From Fulvia fulva (taxonomy: Eukaryota > Ascomycota > Dothideomycetes > Mycosphaerellales > Mycosphaerellaceae), in assembly GCF_020509005.1 (NCBI RefSeq), contig NC_063019.1, positions 310,001 to 374,000 of the forward strand: a stretch of 64,000 bases of DNA, in the 5' to 3' direction. Position numbers and translations under genes: made by a program. The number at the start of each line of letters is the position of its first letter. The first letter of the stretch is position 1. Shown one piece after another: positions 43,769 to 53,188 of the stretch. The notes beneath the pieces are model-generated. The model ran no database searches, was not told the DNA's origin, and worked only from the letters and a program-made list of their open reading frames with translations.

Positions 43769-44976
43769 TCATGGAATGGGGATGGGGATTTGGGGGTCTG
43801 GTGGTAGTGGACCTTGCAAATTTCGTGTGTTGGGTGCGTTCAGGCGGAAACGCATGGTTTGCGGACCTCCGGTTGAGAAAGATGATGATGACGAGCATGT
43901 CGCGGAAGCTGGTGATGCTATGGTCAACGAGCGCAATGGCGGTGGAAAAGGACCTGGCGGTGGGACTCGGATTGGAGCGCTTGTCGTCGGCGGTGGTGGA
44001 AAGGGGGTTGGCATCGTGGGGTGATCATGTGGAATGTTTGGTAGCCCGGCGGGAGTGTAGCCACTCGCGGCCGGGAAGGGTCCTGATAGGGTGGGAGATG
44101 TGTAGTAAGGGTGGCCGTGTGGGAATGCGGATTTGACGAGTGTGCGGCGCTGGTGCGTTGATTTGTTGTAGTGGGATGTGGAGCCGTCGGGGTGGACCTG
44201 TTCTATCCAGGAGTTCTTGGTTTCTTCCTTTGCCTTCTTGTTTTGCTGGATGAGGGTACGGGAGAGGTCGAGGGCGAAGGGTGGGAAGTCGGTCATGAGG
44301 TTCTGGCATGTCTTGCTGTCGATGAAAGTCTCGAGGTCTATTCTGGCCAGGAGCGGGGAGATGATGGTGTTGCGGAGGATGTTTTCTGGGTCTGCTGTGT
44401 TGGTGTATATCTCGGCGATAGCTTCTGCGAAGACCTCCTCCATCTTGTCGGACGAGACGTTCTCGAGGGCAGGTTTCAGCTTCCCGGCTGCGAGGCGGTC
44501 GAGGTTCTTGATGAAGTACTTCTCGGCCAGCGCGAACATGCGGATGTCGAATGTGACGGAGGAAGGATCCGTACTCGAGTCGTATCCGAAGGTGTAGCAG
44601 TACTTCAGCATTGCCTCAATGGCCGGTCCTGGATCTTCGAAGTCCTCGTGAAGTTCAATGGATTTCGCATCACGCTCCTGAAGGGTCGGCGGTCAGTACG
44701 GGATCTCGATCCATACTCGACATCAACGCACCTTGAACTCGCCACCAAACGCTCGCTCGAACCACTCGGAGGATCTGCTAAGGATGACCTTATGGCAAAG
44801 CCATTTCTGCCCGGCGCAGACAATCTCGATATCTGGGTACGCGGCTTGGTTGTTGAAGGTGCTGAAACATCGCGTTAGCATGAGCCATCACCTCCGGTCT
44901 CTTGTTCGACGCACTCTGCCATTTTGCTCAGCATCTGGTCTTGCGCGGCTCGGAGATTCAAGTCGTGTTCGCCCAT
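43769..44976 (-). CDS. BTB/POZ-domain protein A
   Basis: Three exons, 44976-44915, 44861-44732 and 44677-43769; introns of 53 and 54 nt with GTGCGT donors; 366 aa. The BTB fold lies at about residues 20-115: DIEIVC, KWLCHKVILSRSSEWFERAF, IELHEDF and AMLKYCYTFGYD, followed by FALAEKYFIKNLD. BTB domains mediate dimerisation and often link substrates to Cul3 ubiquitin ligases; the role of this fungal subfamily is unknown. The C-terminal third is Pro-rich (PPPPTTSAPIRVPPPGPFPP) and ends in an IPIPIP motif. It lacks the CPDGCG tail of paralogs B and C. Exon 2 is 130 nt in all three paralogs. Confidence 0.85.
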
Positions 44977-45093
44977 GCCGTCGCAGGTGTGTGTTGGATT
45001 TATTTGTACTGTGGGAAGGAATGTGTTTGCGTGGAGAAAGCCGGGCGGTGGAAGTGATCTTTGAAGAGGGCGCGTACCCTTCGCGGCCCGCTT

Positions 45094-45130
45094 GTGATGA
45101 CTAAGTGGGATCAAGATTTGCATGTGAAAG
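45094..45130 (-). promoter_or_regulatory. Upstream element shared by BTB genes A and B
   Basis: GTGATGACTAAG (45094-45105) and GATTTGCATGTGAAAG (45115-45130), 118-154 bp upstream of gene A. They recur in the same order 106-148 bp upstream of gene B. TGACTAA resembles bZIP half-site pairs. It could also be leftover similarity from duplication. Confidence 0.5.
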
Positions 45131-45289
45131 CCGCTAGCGTCTTCATTCCGGTGGCGTTCACTGCAATACATAAAGATAAGGAAAGAAGCGTAGTCCGTAA
45201 TCTCTGCGTACTAATGGCAGCTGCGTTCTCTGATCATCAGGCTAGTGTGTGCATTCCCAAATCATCGCCCTCTCGCCCTAGTCGCTATC

Positions 45290-46340
45290 TTCCAACCCAT
45301 ATCCTCACTCTGGTCCGCCACAGGAGTGACAGTCATTACTAGACGGATACAACTACATCCACTTTGAGGTCCCTATTCAGGGTCACGCCGAATCGCTTCA
45401 TCACATTGCAGATACTTTCTCAGGTGCGCTCGACAGAACCGTGTACCCCTCGGCGGGGTGGTGTTACGCCACAGCAAGTGGGCTGGCATACCACCTACGA
45501 ACGTGGAGTCTATAGCTATCTTGTATTCGAGATACTTGGATGGGGCAAAAGAGTATTGCGGCAGCTTCGAGGAGTTGTGGATACCTCAAGGACCGGACTT
45601 CCTAGCCCTCAAGCTTTGCTACGATTAGCACCTTATCAACAGATTCAGTGTTATCTCGAAACACCTGGACTGAGACAGGTCGGTCTCACAAAAGAAGAAG
45701 ATCTGGCTGGACCTTCGTGTAGCAATCATTCGAGTAACAAACGAGCATCTTCCATCGAGACGCCGCTGGAGAAATACACTCAGTCAATATGAGGCGCAGC
45801 ACATGAATATCCAGCAAGAACGTCAGCATCAAAGACTGCGACGGAAGAACCACTGGACGAATGGCCGAAGCAGCCCAGGCTTAAGGAGCTGGCGATTTGG
45901 ATCTTTGCTGTGACCGTGCCTGAAGCGCTCCTCGAATCAGGAAGCCACAGGCTGCTGAATACAGCCATGATGGGCGGAGCAGTAGCTGCAGCCTCATGTA
46001 CATGTACGTGATGGAAGACTTGGCACTCTATGGTCCGAGGGCTGATGACAAAGTATGTTGCCGGTACATGTGTTGACTATACTTCCGAGATGCTGTCCAA
46101 AGGGCGCACAGTCGTGATCTAGATCTATAGCGACCCGCTGTGTGCTCGACCGCATCACGTCGATCTCGCTATCTAGCTACACGCTGGTATGCTCAAGCAA
46201 ACACCTTTGCTTTATCACTTAGTCAAAGCGCTCGGCAGCATTCAACTTTGTTGCCTGCTCTCGGTCAGGAAGTCGATGAATTCTCATATGATAACCTGTG
46301 GTGACCTCTGCGCTATCGAAATCCGTAACGACGGCCTGAG
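45290..46340 (+). pseudogene. Decayed protein-coding sequence of unknown family
   Basis: Protein-like plus-strand stretches in shifting frames: a DGYNYIHFEVPIQGH stretch near 45345, a 142-codon open frame at 45364-45792, and, in the same frame after a TGA, a KQPRLKELAIWIFAVTVPEA stretch near 45870-45930. Several stops follow (near 46009 and 46122). No frame is open across the region, so I read it as a broken gene; an intron-rich real gene is possible. No family was recognised. Confidence 0.3.
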
Positions 46341-46463
46341 GTGACCTTCAGGCTCTTTGCACTACATTTCCCTCCATCTCGAGACAAAGAACTATCGTGA
46401 GTATCGTGGTACAGGACTCAAGTCCCTTTCTCATTTCAGGGGCTCTCCAGGCGCCTGAGCCGT

Positions 46464-47486
46464 CTATGTACCTTCATCAACCAAGAACTCCTCGGCCCAC
46501 CGCTGGAATGACATATGGTGGAAAGTATCCATGACCTGGCATGAGTGGTGCCAGTTGCCTGAGCTGCTTCCACCCATCGATGCCGTAAAGACGTCTCCAC
46601 AGCCGTCCGGACAGTTGTAGCGACATGGCCCAGATAGAATGTGCGGGTCCACTAAATCTTCCCAGTTGTGAGGTTGCAGTATGAGGAGCATCTGCGGTGG
46701 ACTGAGCCGTGTGGTGACCTCGGTATGAGGGATGGATTTCTCGACCAATGCCATAGTGAGATCAATCGCAAAGTCGGGTAGCTCTTGCATGAGGTCGCGG
46801 TATTGAGAGCCTCGAGTGATTTGAGTGCGGCGGGAACTGTTCACGACGTGGGTGATCAGAATGTCGCGAACGTGACGCTGTGGGTCTTTGATGAGGGTGT
46901 ACGCCTCTCGGATGGCCTGAAGAAAGGTGTCCGAGGTCAGAGGAATAGAGTTCGATGTGGCCTTCAGCATGAGGTCGAGACCATGGCTAGAAACCTCGCA
47001 GAGTCCTTGGACGAAGTACTTCTCTCCCAAAGCGAACATGCGGATGCGGAAGAGGATGGGATGGATCTGAGGGTTCGCGACGATGGGGCACGTGCTGGTG
47101 TAGCAGTACTGGAGCATGGCTCGGACGAGAATGGCGACGTCGGAAATGTCTTCGTGGAGCTCAATGGCACCGGCACGGCTCTCCTGGCGGGCAGTGTCAG
47201 TATCGTGCCGGTGGCTGATTGCGAACTTGGCCCTGTCTCGTGCATACCTGGAAATCTCCTGCGAATGCTCGCCTGAACCACTCGGATCGGCGGCTGGGGA
47301 TGAGCTTGTGGCAATGCCATTCTTGTCCATTGCACACGATCTTGATGTCGGAAAAAGTAGTAGGATCGTTGAAGGCGCTGGATAGTCATGTCAGTGCTGT
47401 GTTTGAGGCAAGTGACATTGTACGCACTTCGCGATACTGGTGAATGCCTCTTGGGTCGGGCGCTGGGTGAAGTCTATCGCCGCCAT
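46464..47486 (-). CDS. BTB/POZ-domain protein B
   Basis: Exons 47486-47428, 47377-47248 (130 nt) and 47183-46464; introns of 50 and 64 nt; 302 aa. The BTB region has DIKIVC, EWHCHKLIPSRRSEWFRRAF, AIELHEDI and AMLQYCYTST, then FALGEKYFVQGL. The C-terminus carries CRYNCPDGCGDVF followed by a His/Cys-containing stretch, a cysteine motif shared with paralog C that might bind metal (inference). The exon pattern and the 5' upstream element match paralog A, so these arose by tandem duplication. The third exon is where the three proteins diverge most. Confidence 0.85.
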
Positions 47487-47591
47487 GATGCCGGTTGTGA
47501 GACTTGTGTTGGTAACACTGACGGTATCCGGATGTGAGAGGTCAGCATGCGCAATTTTGCACGGGGCAAAGTGTGAAGGGTCATAGTCGTG

Positions 47592-47634
47592 GTGATGACT
47601 AAGCATGATTGTGAGTGGATTTTGCATGTGAAAG
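47592..47634 (-). promoter_or_regulatory. Upstream element shared by BTB genes B and A
   Basis: GTGATGACTAAG (47592-47603) and GATTTTGCATGTGAAAG (47618-47634), matching 45094-45130 with a spacer 5 nt longer. The rest of 47487-47823 shows nothing else clear. Confidence 0.5.
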
Positions 47635-47823
47635 TCATGACCAGAACCCAACACAGCAGTACCGGTGCAAATTCATTGAAAATGATAGTACTAGGTACAG
47701 AAATGGAAAGGATCTTCGATGACTTGGTGCTCATGGCAACTTCAGACCTCTTTGCCATGGTCACTCCCCGCCCTGTTCGCTTCAGGACACAGATCCTGTC
47801 TTTTTGCTAGACGATGATGGGCT

Positions 47824-48919
47824 CTACGTACCCAAATAGTAACGCTGCCACTCCCAACCTGTAAGATGATAGAATCTTGTAGTGACGGGACACTGAATGC
47901 TGGCAGTCTGGTTCAAGTTCGTGAAGATAAAGGTCCGGGCAGTTCCACAGCCGTCAGGGCAGGCATAGCGGTAGCGTCCCGCTCGATCGGACACAGGCCG
48001 TGCTCGCGAAGAGGACTCAGGTGGTGGACTCTCAGCTCGGCGCTTTCGAGTGGCCTGCATCTGCTTCGCGAGCACCCTTGTCACGTCCGCAGCGAAGCCC
48101 GGTGTACTCTCCATCAGCTCATTGTACTCCTCCTTTTCACCACTGAAGTTGATGAGAAAGTCCGCCTGCTCGGAGACATGCTTGATGATGGCGTCCTTCA
48201 GCAGACGCTCAGAGTCCACGCAGATGGCGTACGCTTCCGAGATAGCCTTAGTCAGGTCTGGAACGGGAGTGCCCTTGCCAACTGAAGCAAGAAACTTGTC
48301 GATCGCCAACAGGTCAAGGCCTTTGACGAAATACTTCTCAGCAAGTGAGAATACACGGACTTTGAAGGTAGCTGGCTCGAGCTGCTTCTGATCGTCGTAG
48401 TATCAGTTGTAGATTGATGGTTGATATTGTTGTAGGTCGCTAGGTGTCTAATAGTAGAGATGCAACCCTAGTCCGTAGCCACACGTGACTACATACGCTG
48501 GTGCACGGGCATTCACTTCAACACGTAGTCGGTGGAGTAGCAGAACCTCAACATTGCTTCAATCGCGTCTTCAGGCTCAGACAGATCCTCTCGTAGATTG
48601 ATGGTATGGGCTGTACCCTCCTGCTCAGTGTTAGATTAGGCGTTGACGGTGGATGCCATGTGTGGCCTACCTGGAAACCACTCGCGAAGGCTCGCTGAAA
48701 CCACTCGGACGCGTTGCGAAGGATGAGCTTATGACACTTCCACATGTAGCTGCTGCAGGTAATCTCGATGTCCGGGTCTGTGGCAGTGTTGTTGAAGGCA
48801 CTTTGAGAATATGAGTTGGAGGTCGGTCGAGTAGCCAACATCACGTAGTGGTCATACCTGGTAAGCTTACTGATGATGCCGTCTTTTGCGACGTCGCGGT
48901 TGAATCTGATCGTAGCCAT
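47824..48919 (-). CDS. BTB/POZ-domain protein C
   Basis: Exons 48919-48858, 48800-48671 (130 nt), 48620-48525 and 48387-47824; introns of 57, 50 and 137 nt; 283 aa. The BTB region has DIEITC, MWKCHKLILRNASEWFQRAF, INLREDLSEPEDAIEAMLRF, then FSLAEKYFVKGLDLLA. The C-terminal motif YACPDGCGTARTF, with a later Cys and a WQRYYLG end, parallels paralog B. The third intron is unusually long for this locus and absent from A and B, where the exon runs on; its acceptor (CAG at 48388-48390) was inferred from paralog alignment. Confidence 0.78.
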
Positions 48920-49345
48920 GCTCGATAGGTGGTGGTGAGGTGGTGGTGAGGTGGTGAGCTTGGAGATCATTGCGAGGTTGGTAACTGGTGCAAAGTGGAA
49001 AGAGAACTGGTGGAGAGCGAGTCGTGTTATGTGCTGCGCAATCGATTGCACTCACTAGGGGTGGTTCCTGAAGCCCTGAGCCGGGAGTGAGATCTTGAGT
49101 CAGCAGCGGGCGAGAACACCATTCGATCATCTTCACATGCTCAGCGCCAAAGACCGCATGATCAACGACTTGCTGCTCGCTGTCACAAGCCGAACCTCTA
49201 GCTCGAGCTTCGGGCCTCAACCTCAGGTTCGGCTCGCCCGTTCCTTTCGCCTTCCACTTTCGTCCCATCTCGACTTCCAACCTCGAACACAACCCGCAGA
49301 TCATGCATCACCCCCCACCAAAGCACCACAAATATCACCACTGAC
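48920..49345. promoter_or_regulatory. Divergent promoter region (BTB-C / 2EXR-1)
   Basis: 426 bp between divergent starts. A short GGTGGTGAG repeat near 48930-48955 lies in the leader of BTB-C. No defined site was recognised. Confidence 0.4.
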
Positions 49346-49864
49346 ATGACTACCAACATGACTACCACACCTCCCACCATGCGTCAGCGCCTCGAGAGCC
49401 TTCCACAAGAGCTCTACGACCAAATCTACAACCTCACCTTCACCGCCGAGCCTGGCGAGCGCAAGATCCGCCAGAGTCAGAGACTTGGCTACCACGTCCT
49501 TTCCGGGCGGCAAATAAAAACAGGAGGCGAGTCTGGCAGACCGTTCTGTGGTCATGACAGCATCAAGCTCTTCCTCATCGACCGTGCTAGCAGCCGTCTG
49601 TTCGCAAAGTCTTACTACGGCGGCCGTGGGGCAGTCTTCACCCTCAACGGCAACTTCGATTGCAGGAGATGGCTGCAAGACCTCAGCCACGAGCATCGGC
49701 AGATGCCTCAGGACATTCGAGTCGTCGTTTCGACCGTTGAACTGGCAAGGTCGGTCAGAATGTATCTGGAGTCCGTTTTCGGGATGCGGATTGCGAGCAA
49801 GCTGCGGGTTGGGTCCGCGAAGAAGGTGAGCAAACTGGGCATTGTGGCGATAGGCAGATGTTGA
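49346..49864 (+). CDS. 2EXR/F-box-like protein 1
   Basis: 172 aa as one open frame. The N-terminal motif RLESLPQELYDQIYNLTFTA fits the fungal 2EXR/F-box-like signature (LPxE(L/I)xxxIY) seen in large fungal families of unknown function. HDSIKLFLIDRASSRLF follows. The ATG at 49346 is chosen; another in-frame ATG lies 4 codons on. A possible donor (GTGAGC near 49827) means the last 12 residues might be intron. Close relative of the gene at 50331, with which it forms a direct tandem pair. Confidence 0.7.
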   Translation: MTTNMTTTPPTMRQRLESLPQELYDQIYNLTFTAEPGERKIRQSQRLGYHVLSGRQIKTGGESGRPFCGHDSIKLFLIDRASSRLFAKSYYGGRGAVFTLNGNFDCRRWLQDLSHEHRQMPQDIRVVVSTVELARSVRMYLESVFGMRIASKLRVGSAKKVSKLGIVAIGRC

Positions 49865-50330
49865 CGGTTGAATAGGTTCTACGCGATCTCGTGGAGTACA
49901 AGGACCAGGAGCTCGCAGGCTACTGGCCAGCGTAGACTTGAAGGGGTTATCGAAGTCAGATCTGGTAGCACTAAGGCTCGAGTTGGAAGGTGTCGGTGTC
50001 GGGTGTAGGGAGGGTGCGAACCAAAGCTCTAACCTGGAACGCAAGCTTAGCCGTTTGCAATTTGACTCCAAGAGCTGTTGACAAAGGGCGCTTCGCATAG
50101 GTCGCTGCAATCCATACGTCGCTATGGCACGTCGGTCGGGTCAAGCAATTATGTTGTTGCCGAAGGTAGACGACGCGCTCAGCGGCAACCAATTCTGTCC
50201 ACAGCCCTTGCTCCACGCTGTTCAACTATCTTTGACCTTTCTTCTTGCCCCAACGGTCGTCAACGGCACTTCACCCGCCCCTACACCACCACTTCCACGG
50301 CACATCCCACACTTCTACACCACCAACAAT
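49865..50330. other. Intergenic spacer between the tandem 2EXR copies
   Basis: 466 bp; should hold the 3' UTR of copy 1 and the promoter and C/A-rich leader of copy 2. Nothing else seen. Confidence 0.4.
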
Positions 50331-50696
50331 ATGGCGGACAACACCCCCACACTCCGCCAACGCCTCGAGTCCCTCCCACAAGAACTCTACGACGAGATCT
50401 ACACCCTCACCTTCACCGCCGCACCCGGCGAACGCAAGATCTGCGCACCCACCAAGTCCGAATCCCGTGCATCTACCCTATCGCCCGACATCAGCAGATG
50501 CTTCCGTGGCCACGACAGCGCAAACCTGTTCCTCGTAGACCGCGCTAGTAGCCAAATGTTCGCAGAGTCGTACTTCGGTGGTGAGGGCGCCGTCTTCACT
50601 TTCCATTGTGATATGTGCTGGACTTCCTGGCTGAGTCGCCTTAACGATGAGCATCGTCGTATTCTCCCCAGTATGTGCTGCAGCGGTTTCTCTTGA
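50331..50696 (+). CDS. 2EXR/F-box-like protein 2 (C-terminus uncertain)
   Basis: The open frame of 121 aa starts at the ATG in AATATGGCG. RLESLPQELYDEIYTLTFTA and HDSANLFLVDRASSQMF closely match copy 1. A good intron (50671-50726, GTATGT...GCTAAC...TTCAG) would splice to 50727 but then meets a stop three codons later. The alternative frame after it is open for about 70 codons (to 50940) but does not clearly resemble copy 1. Either the protein is short or the gene has a 1-nt frameshift near the splice junction. Confidence 0.55.
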   Translation: MADNTPTLRQRLESLPQELYDEIYTLTFTAAPGERKICAPTKSESRASTLSPDISRCFRGHDSANLFLVDRASSQMFAESYFGGEGAVFTFHCDMCWTSWLSRLNDEHRRILPSMCCSGFS

Positions 50697-50699
50697 ATT

Positions 50700-51118
50700 G
50701 AAGTCGGCAGCTAACTCTTGGTTCAGGTCTTTGGTGATCTGCCGGAGTACAATGGTGAGGATCGGGAAGAGTAGGCTGAGCGATGCTATGTTGCTACTAC
50801 GGATCAGCTTCTCCTTCGGAGCCTCCGAAATGGCAGTCCGAGGATATTGGAGGTCACAATCCCACGGAGTGGCAACGCGTGTCAAGATGCGGTGGAAATC
50901 AGTAGCAAGGGCACAGTGGGATGCAGACGGATCAAGATAATGGTTCACTGAAAGTCATACGCACAAGTCTTTTGGCCTACCCGCAGGCAGTGCAATAGCA
51001 AACGCCTAGCAATGCCAGGCCGTATCCCTTGTGGTGGACTCATGTCGGTGCCCTTCAAGTGGTATCTTCCGCAGCAAAGCTCAGTCGGCACATCGAGTCG
51101 AGTCGTCTCACGATGAAC
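50700..51118. other. Spacer downstream of 2EXR-2 and TMA46
   Basis: Contains the possible second exon of 2EXR-2 (50727-50940) and the TMA46 3' flank. Nothing else recognised. Confidence 0.4.
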
Positions 51119-52144
51119 TCATATCTCACCGCCCTGTGCCGCCACGCGCTCCGCTTCCTTCTTCTCCCTCGCCGCCTCAGTCTCCCTCCTGAGGGCCTCA
51201 AGGTTGAATCCACCATCGTCATCATCATCACTATCATCCTCGGAATCACTACCCTGCCAGTCTCCTTTCTCGAACATAGCACGACCAGTCGCCTCCTTGA
51301 GTTTCCTCGCCTCCTCCTCGGCAGCTTTCTTGTCCATCCTCTCCTTCTTCCACTTCGCGAAAGTCTCCGGCGTCACCGGCGTAAGTGTGCCAGTAAGTTT
51401 ATGTCGCTCTGATTCCAGGAAGTCTTCCAGCGTGAGTGTATTCAATGGCGACTTATCCATAAGCGCCTTCTCCGCCGCCCTCTGCTCTTTCGTCTTCAAC
51501 ACAAACCCAGGCGGAAGTTTATGCTGATACATACAAGTCTCTCCATTCGGACACTGCCAGAACCATCCATACTTCTGATTCTCCACAGCCTCAATGAAGA
51601 ATTTGCAGACTTTGTCGGTCGTAGTTTTGGGGTTTCCGTGTTTCGACATGACAACTTGCCGTAACTTCTCCTCGTCCCAATCGTCCATATTATCCTTCTT
51701 CTTCGCATCGCCTCCCTCTCCTTCCTCTCCTTCGTCGCCTTCGCGCGTGTCGGTATACAAAGATTTCTTCTCTTGCTTACGGCCCACATCAAGATCGTGG
51801 GAGAATTTGCACTTCTTTCCTTTTTCACAGTGGCCCTTCTTGAAGAACTGGCAGAGAATCGTCTTCGGATCCACGCCGAACGGAATCTTTTGCGTCTGGA
51901 CCGGTTTGAAAAGTTCGGCTGCTTCCTTCTGTGCCTTTTCTGCTGCAAGTTTCTCTTTCTCCTTCTGCAACTTCTCGGCCGCTTTCTTCTTCTCTTCGGG
52001 TGTGCCGCCGGCTGCTGCCGAGGATTTGATCTGCTTGATCTGTTTCTGCGCGGCACCACCTTTCTTGTTCTTCATGCCAAAGGTCTTGTCATCGACGGTG
52101 GCTTTGGCCTTCTTCGGCTCTTGCTGCTTGCCTTTGGGCGCCAT
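51119..52144 (-). CDS. TMA46: Translation machinery-associated CCCH protein Tma46 (ZC3H15/DFRP1 family)
   Basis: 341 aa, single exon. Family members bind and stabilise DRG-type GTPases (yeast Rbg1) and associate with translating ribosomes in the cytosol. Two CCCH fingers are visible: C98-x7-C106-x5-C112-x3-H116 (CQFFKKGHC...CKFSH), and an extended finger C180-x17-C198-x5-C204-x3-H208 (CKFF...CPNGETCMYQH), the hallmark of the family. The DFRP part follows (TLEDFLESERHKL, TPVTPETFAKWKKERMDKK). The N-terminus is very Lys-rich and the tail has an Asp/Ser acidic run (SDSEDDSDDDDDGG). Its length is close to the yeast protein. It is divergent from OST4. Confidence 0.95.
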   Translation of the reverse strand: MAPKGKQQEPKKAKATVDDKTFGMKNKKGGAAQKQIKQIKSSAAAGGTPEEKKKAAEKLQKEKEKLAAEKAQKEAAELFKPVQTQKIPFGVDPKTILCQFFKKGHCEKGKKCKFSHDLDVGRKQEKKSLYTDTREGDEGEEGEGGDAKKKDNMDDWDEEKLRQVVMSKHGNPKTTTDKVCKFFIEAVENQKYGWFWQCPNGETCMYQHKLPPGFVLKTKEQRAAEKALMDKSPLNTLTLEDFLESERHKLTGTLTPVTPETFAKWKKERMDKKAAEEEARKLKEATGRAMFEKGDWQGSDSEDDSDDDDDGGFNLEALRRETEAAREKKEAERVAAQGGEI

Positions 52145-52658
52145 GATGGCGGTCTGGAGGGGTTGTTCGCGATTCTGCTATTGAGGACTGTTCTTGGTGG
52201 GGTGGGATGTCGTTCGCGTGGCGGTGGTGAAGAAGAGGACGATCAGGTAGCAGGCGAGGGAAAGCTCTCCATGTGTGACTCGCAAAGGATATATGCGGTC
52301 GTCGCGGGTGTGAAGAGAGCGAGCACGTGAGGTGTCAGTGAAGGAAAGTTGAATCTTGTGCCGTGGCGGTATTCGAATTCGCAAGCCGACGTCAGTCACT
52401 GCATTCAGGCAGAATTTCATGCCTGACGATCGCTGGAGCTCAAAGCTGTCCCTATCGATCAATGCATCGCCGTCCTCAATCACATCCATAGCGCACTCTC
52501 ACACACCACAACCCTCCACACACTCCTCACAGCCTCTACAATCGCATAGCCAGCCTCCATACCACAATCAACACAAAGGTTCGCTCCACCCCACATCCCA
52601 CCACCTCAACCATCCCTAACCCCCAACTCCAGACAATCCACAACCACCCAAATCAAAA
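52145..52658. promoter_or_regulatory. Divergent promoter region (TMA46 / OST4)
   Basis: 514 bp between two constitutive-type genes. The OST4 side (52490-52658) is strikingly C/A-rich and G-poor, like a pyrimidine/CA-type fungal leader. No defined factor site was identified. Confidence 0.5.
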
Positions 52659-52847
52659 ATGATCTCCGACGCCTCCCTCTACTCCCTCGCCGTCTTCCTC
52701 GGCGCGGCCGCCATGCTCCTCATCGTCCTCTACCACTACCTCGAAATCAACAGCGACGAGCACTCCGCGAAAAACTCCCCAGGAAATCCTGGCTCCATCA
52801 AGGATTCCGTGCCGGCGGATAAGATCAAGGCGCAGGTTGTGCAGTAG
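52659..52847 (+). CDS. OST4: Oligosaccharyltransferase subunit Ost4
   Basis: 62 aa. MISDASLYSLAVFLGAAAML fits Ost4, a mini-protein with one transmembrane helix (about residues 8-28) that bridges Stt3 and Ost3/Ost6 in the ER oligosaccharyltransferase complex for N-glycosylation. The MISD start and the LIVLYHYLE end of the helix are conserved features. It is longer than yeast Ost4 (36 aa): a cytosolic tail of about 30 residues, ending KIKAQVVQ, is added. Single exon, with the ATG in AAAATG context. Confidence 0.9.
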   Translation: MISDASLYSLAVFLGAAAMLLIVLYHYLEINSDEHSAKNSPGNPGSIKDSVPADKIKAQVVQ

Positions 52848-53188
52848 TAGCATAGGCGCATCTGAGCTTGAGGGAGCCAAAAATTGGGTTAAAGGAAGGG
52901 TAGAAGGAGATGAAGATGCGACAGTACCCCTCTGTGGGCTATATGGGAATTTTGGGCATCAGCGAGGCGTTCGGCGTTGATAGAGATGGTGTCGTGATAT
53001 GCTTGAAAGCTAGAGCGAAGAGGGTTGTAATATACGGAGAGGTGTATGTGATACGATATGAAGAGTGGAGAGTGAAGAAGGCAGTACAAACGCCTACCAG
53101 TGGCTACTATATGCTACACAGTTCCTCTCAACCCGCTGAAAGCAAAAAGCACAACAACACCTCCACTTCCATCGATGCCCGTCCCCCT
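52848..53188. other. Convergent 3' spacer (OST4 / C2H2 gene)
   Basis: 341 bp containing both 3' UTRs. A plus-strand open frame here (from 52910) runs into antisense of the next gene and is not supported. Confidence 0.4.

Noticed and set aside
49301..50110. 269-aa minus-strand open frame
   Set aside because: Antisense to the 2EXR-1 gene and its flank; no domain and no homologous counterpart at the paralog.
52360..52440. tRNA-like TTCGAAT motif
   Set aside because: The flanking bases do not pair as a T-arm and no acceptor stem or anticodon arm could be formed.
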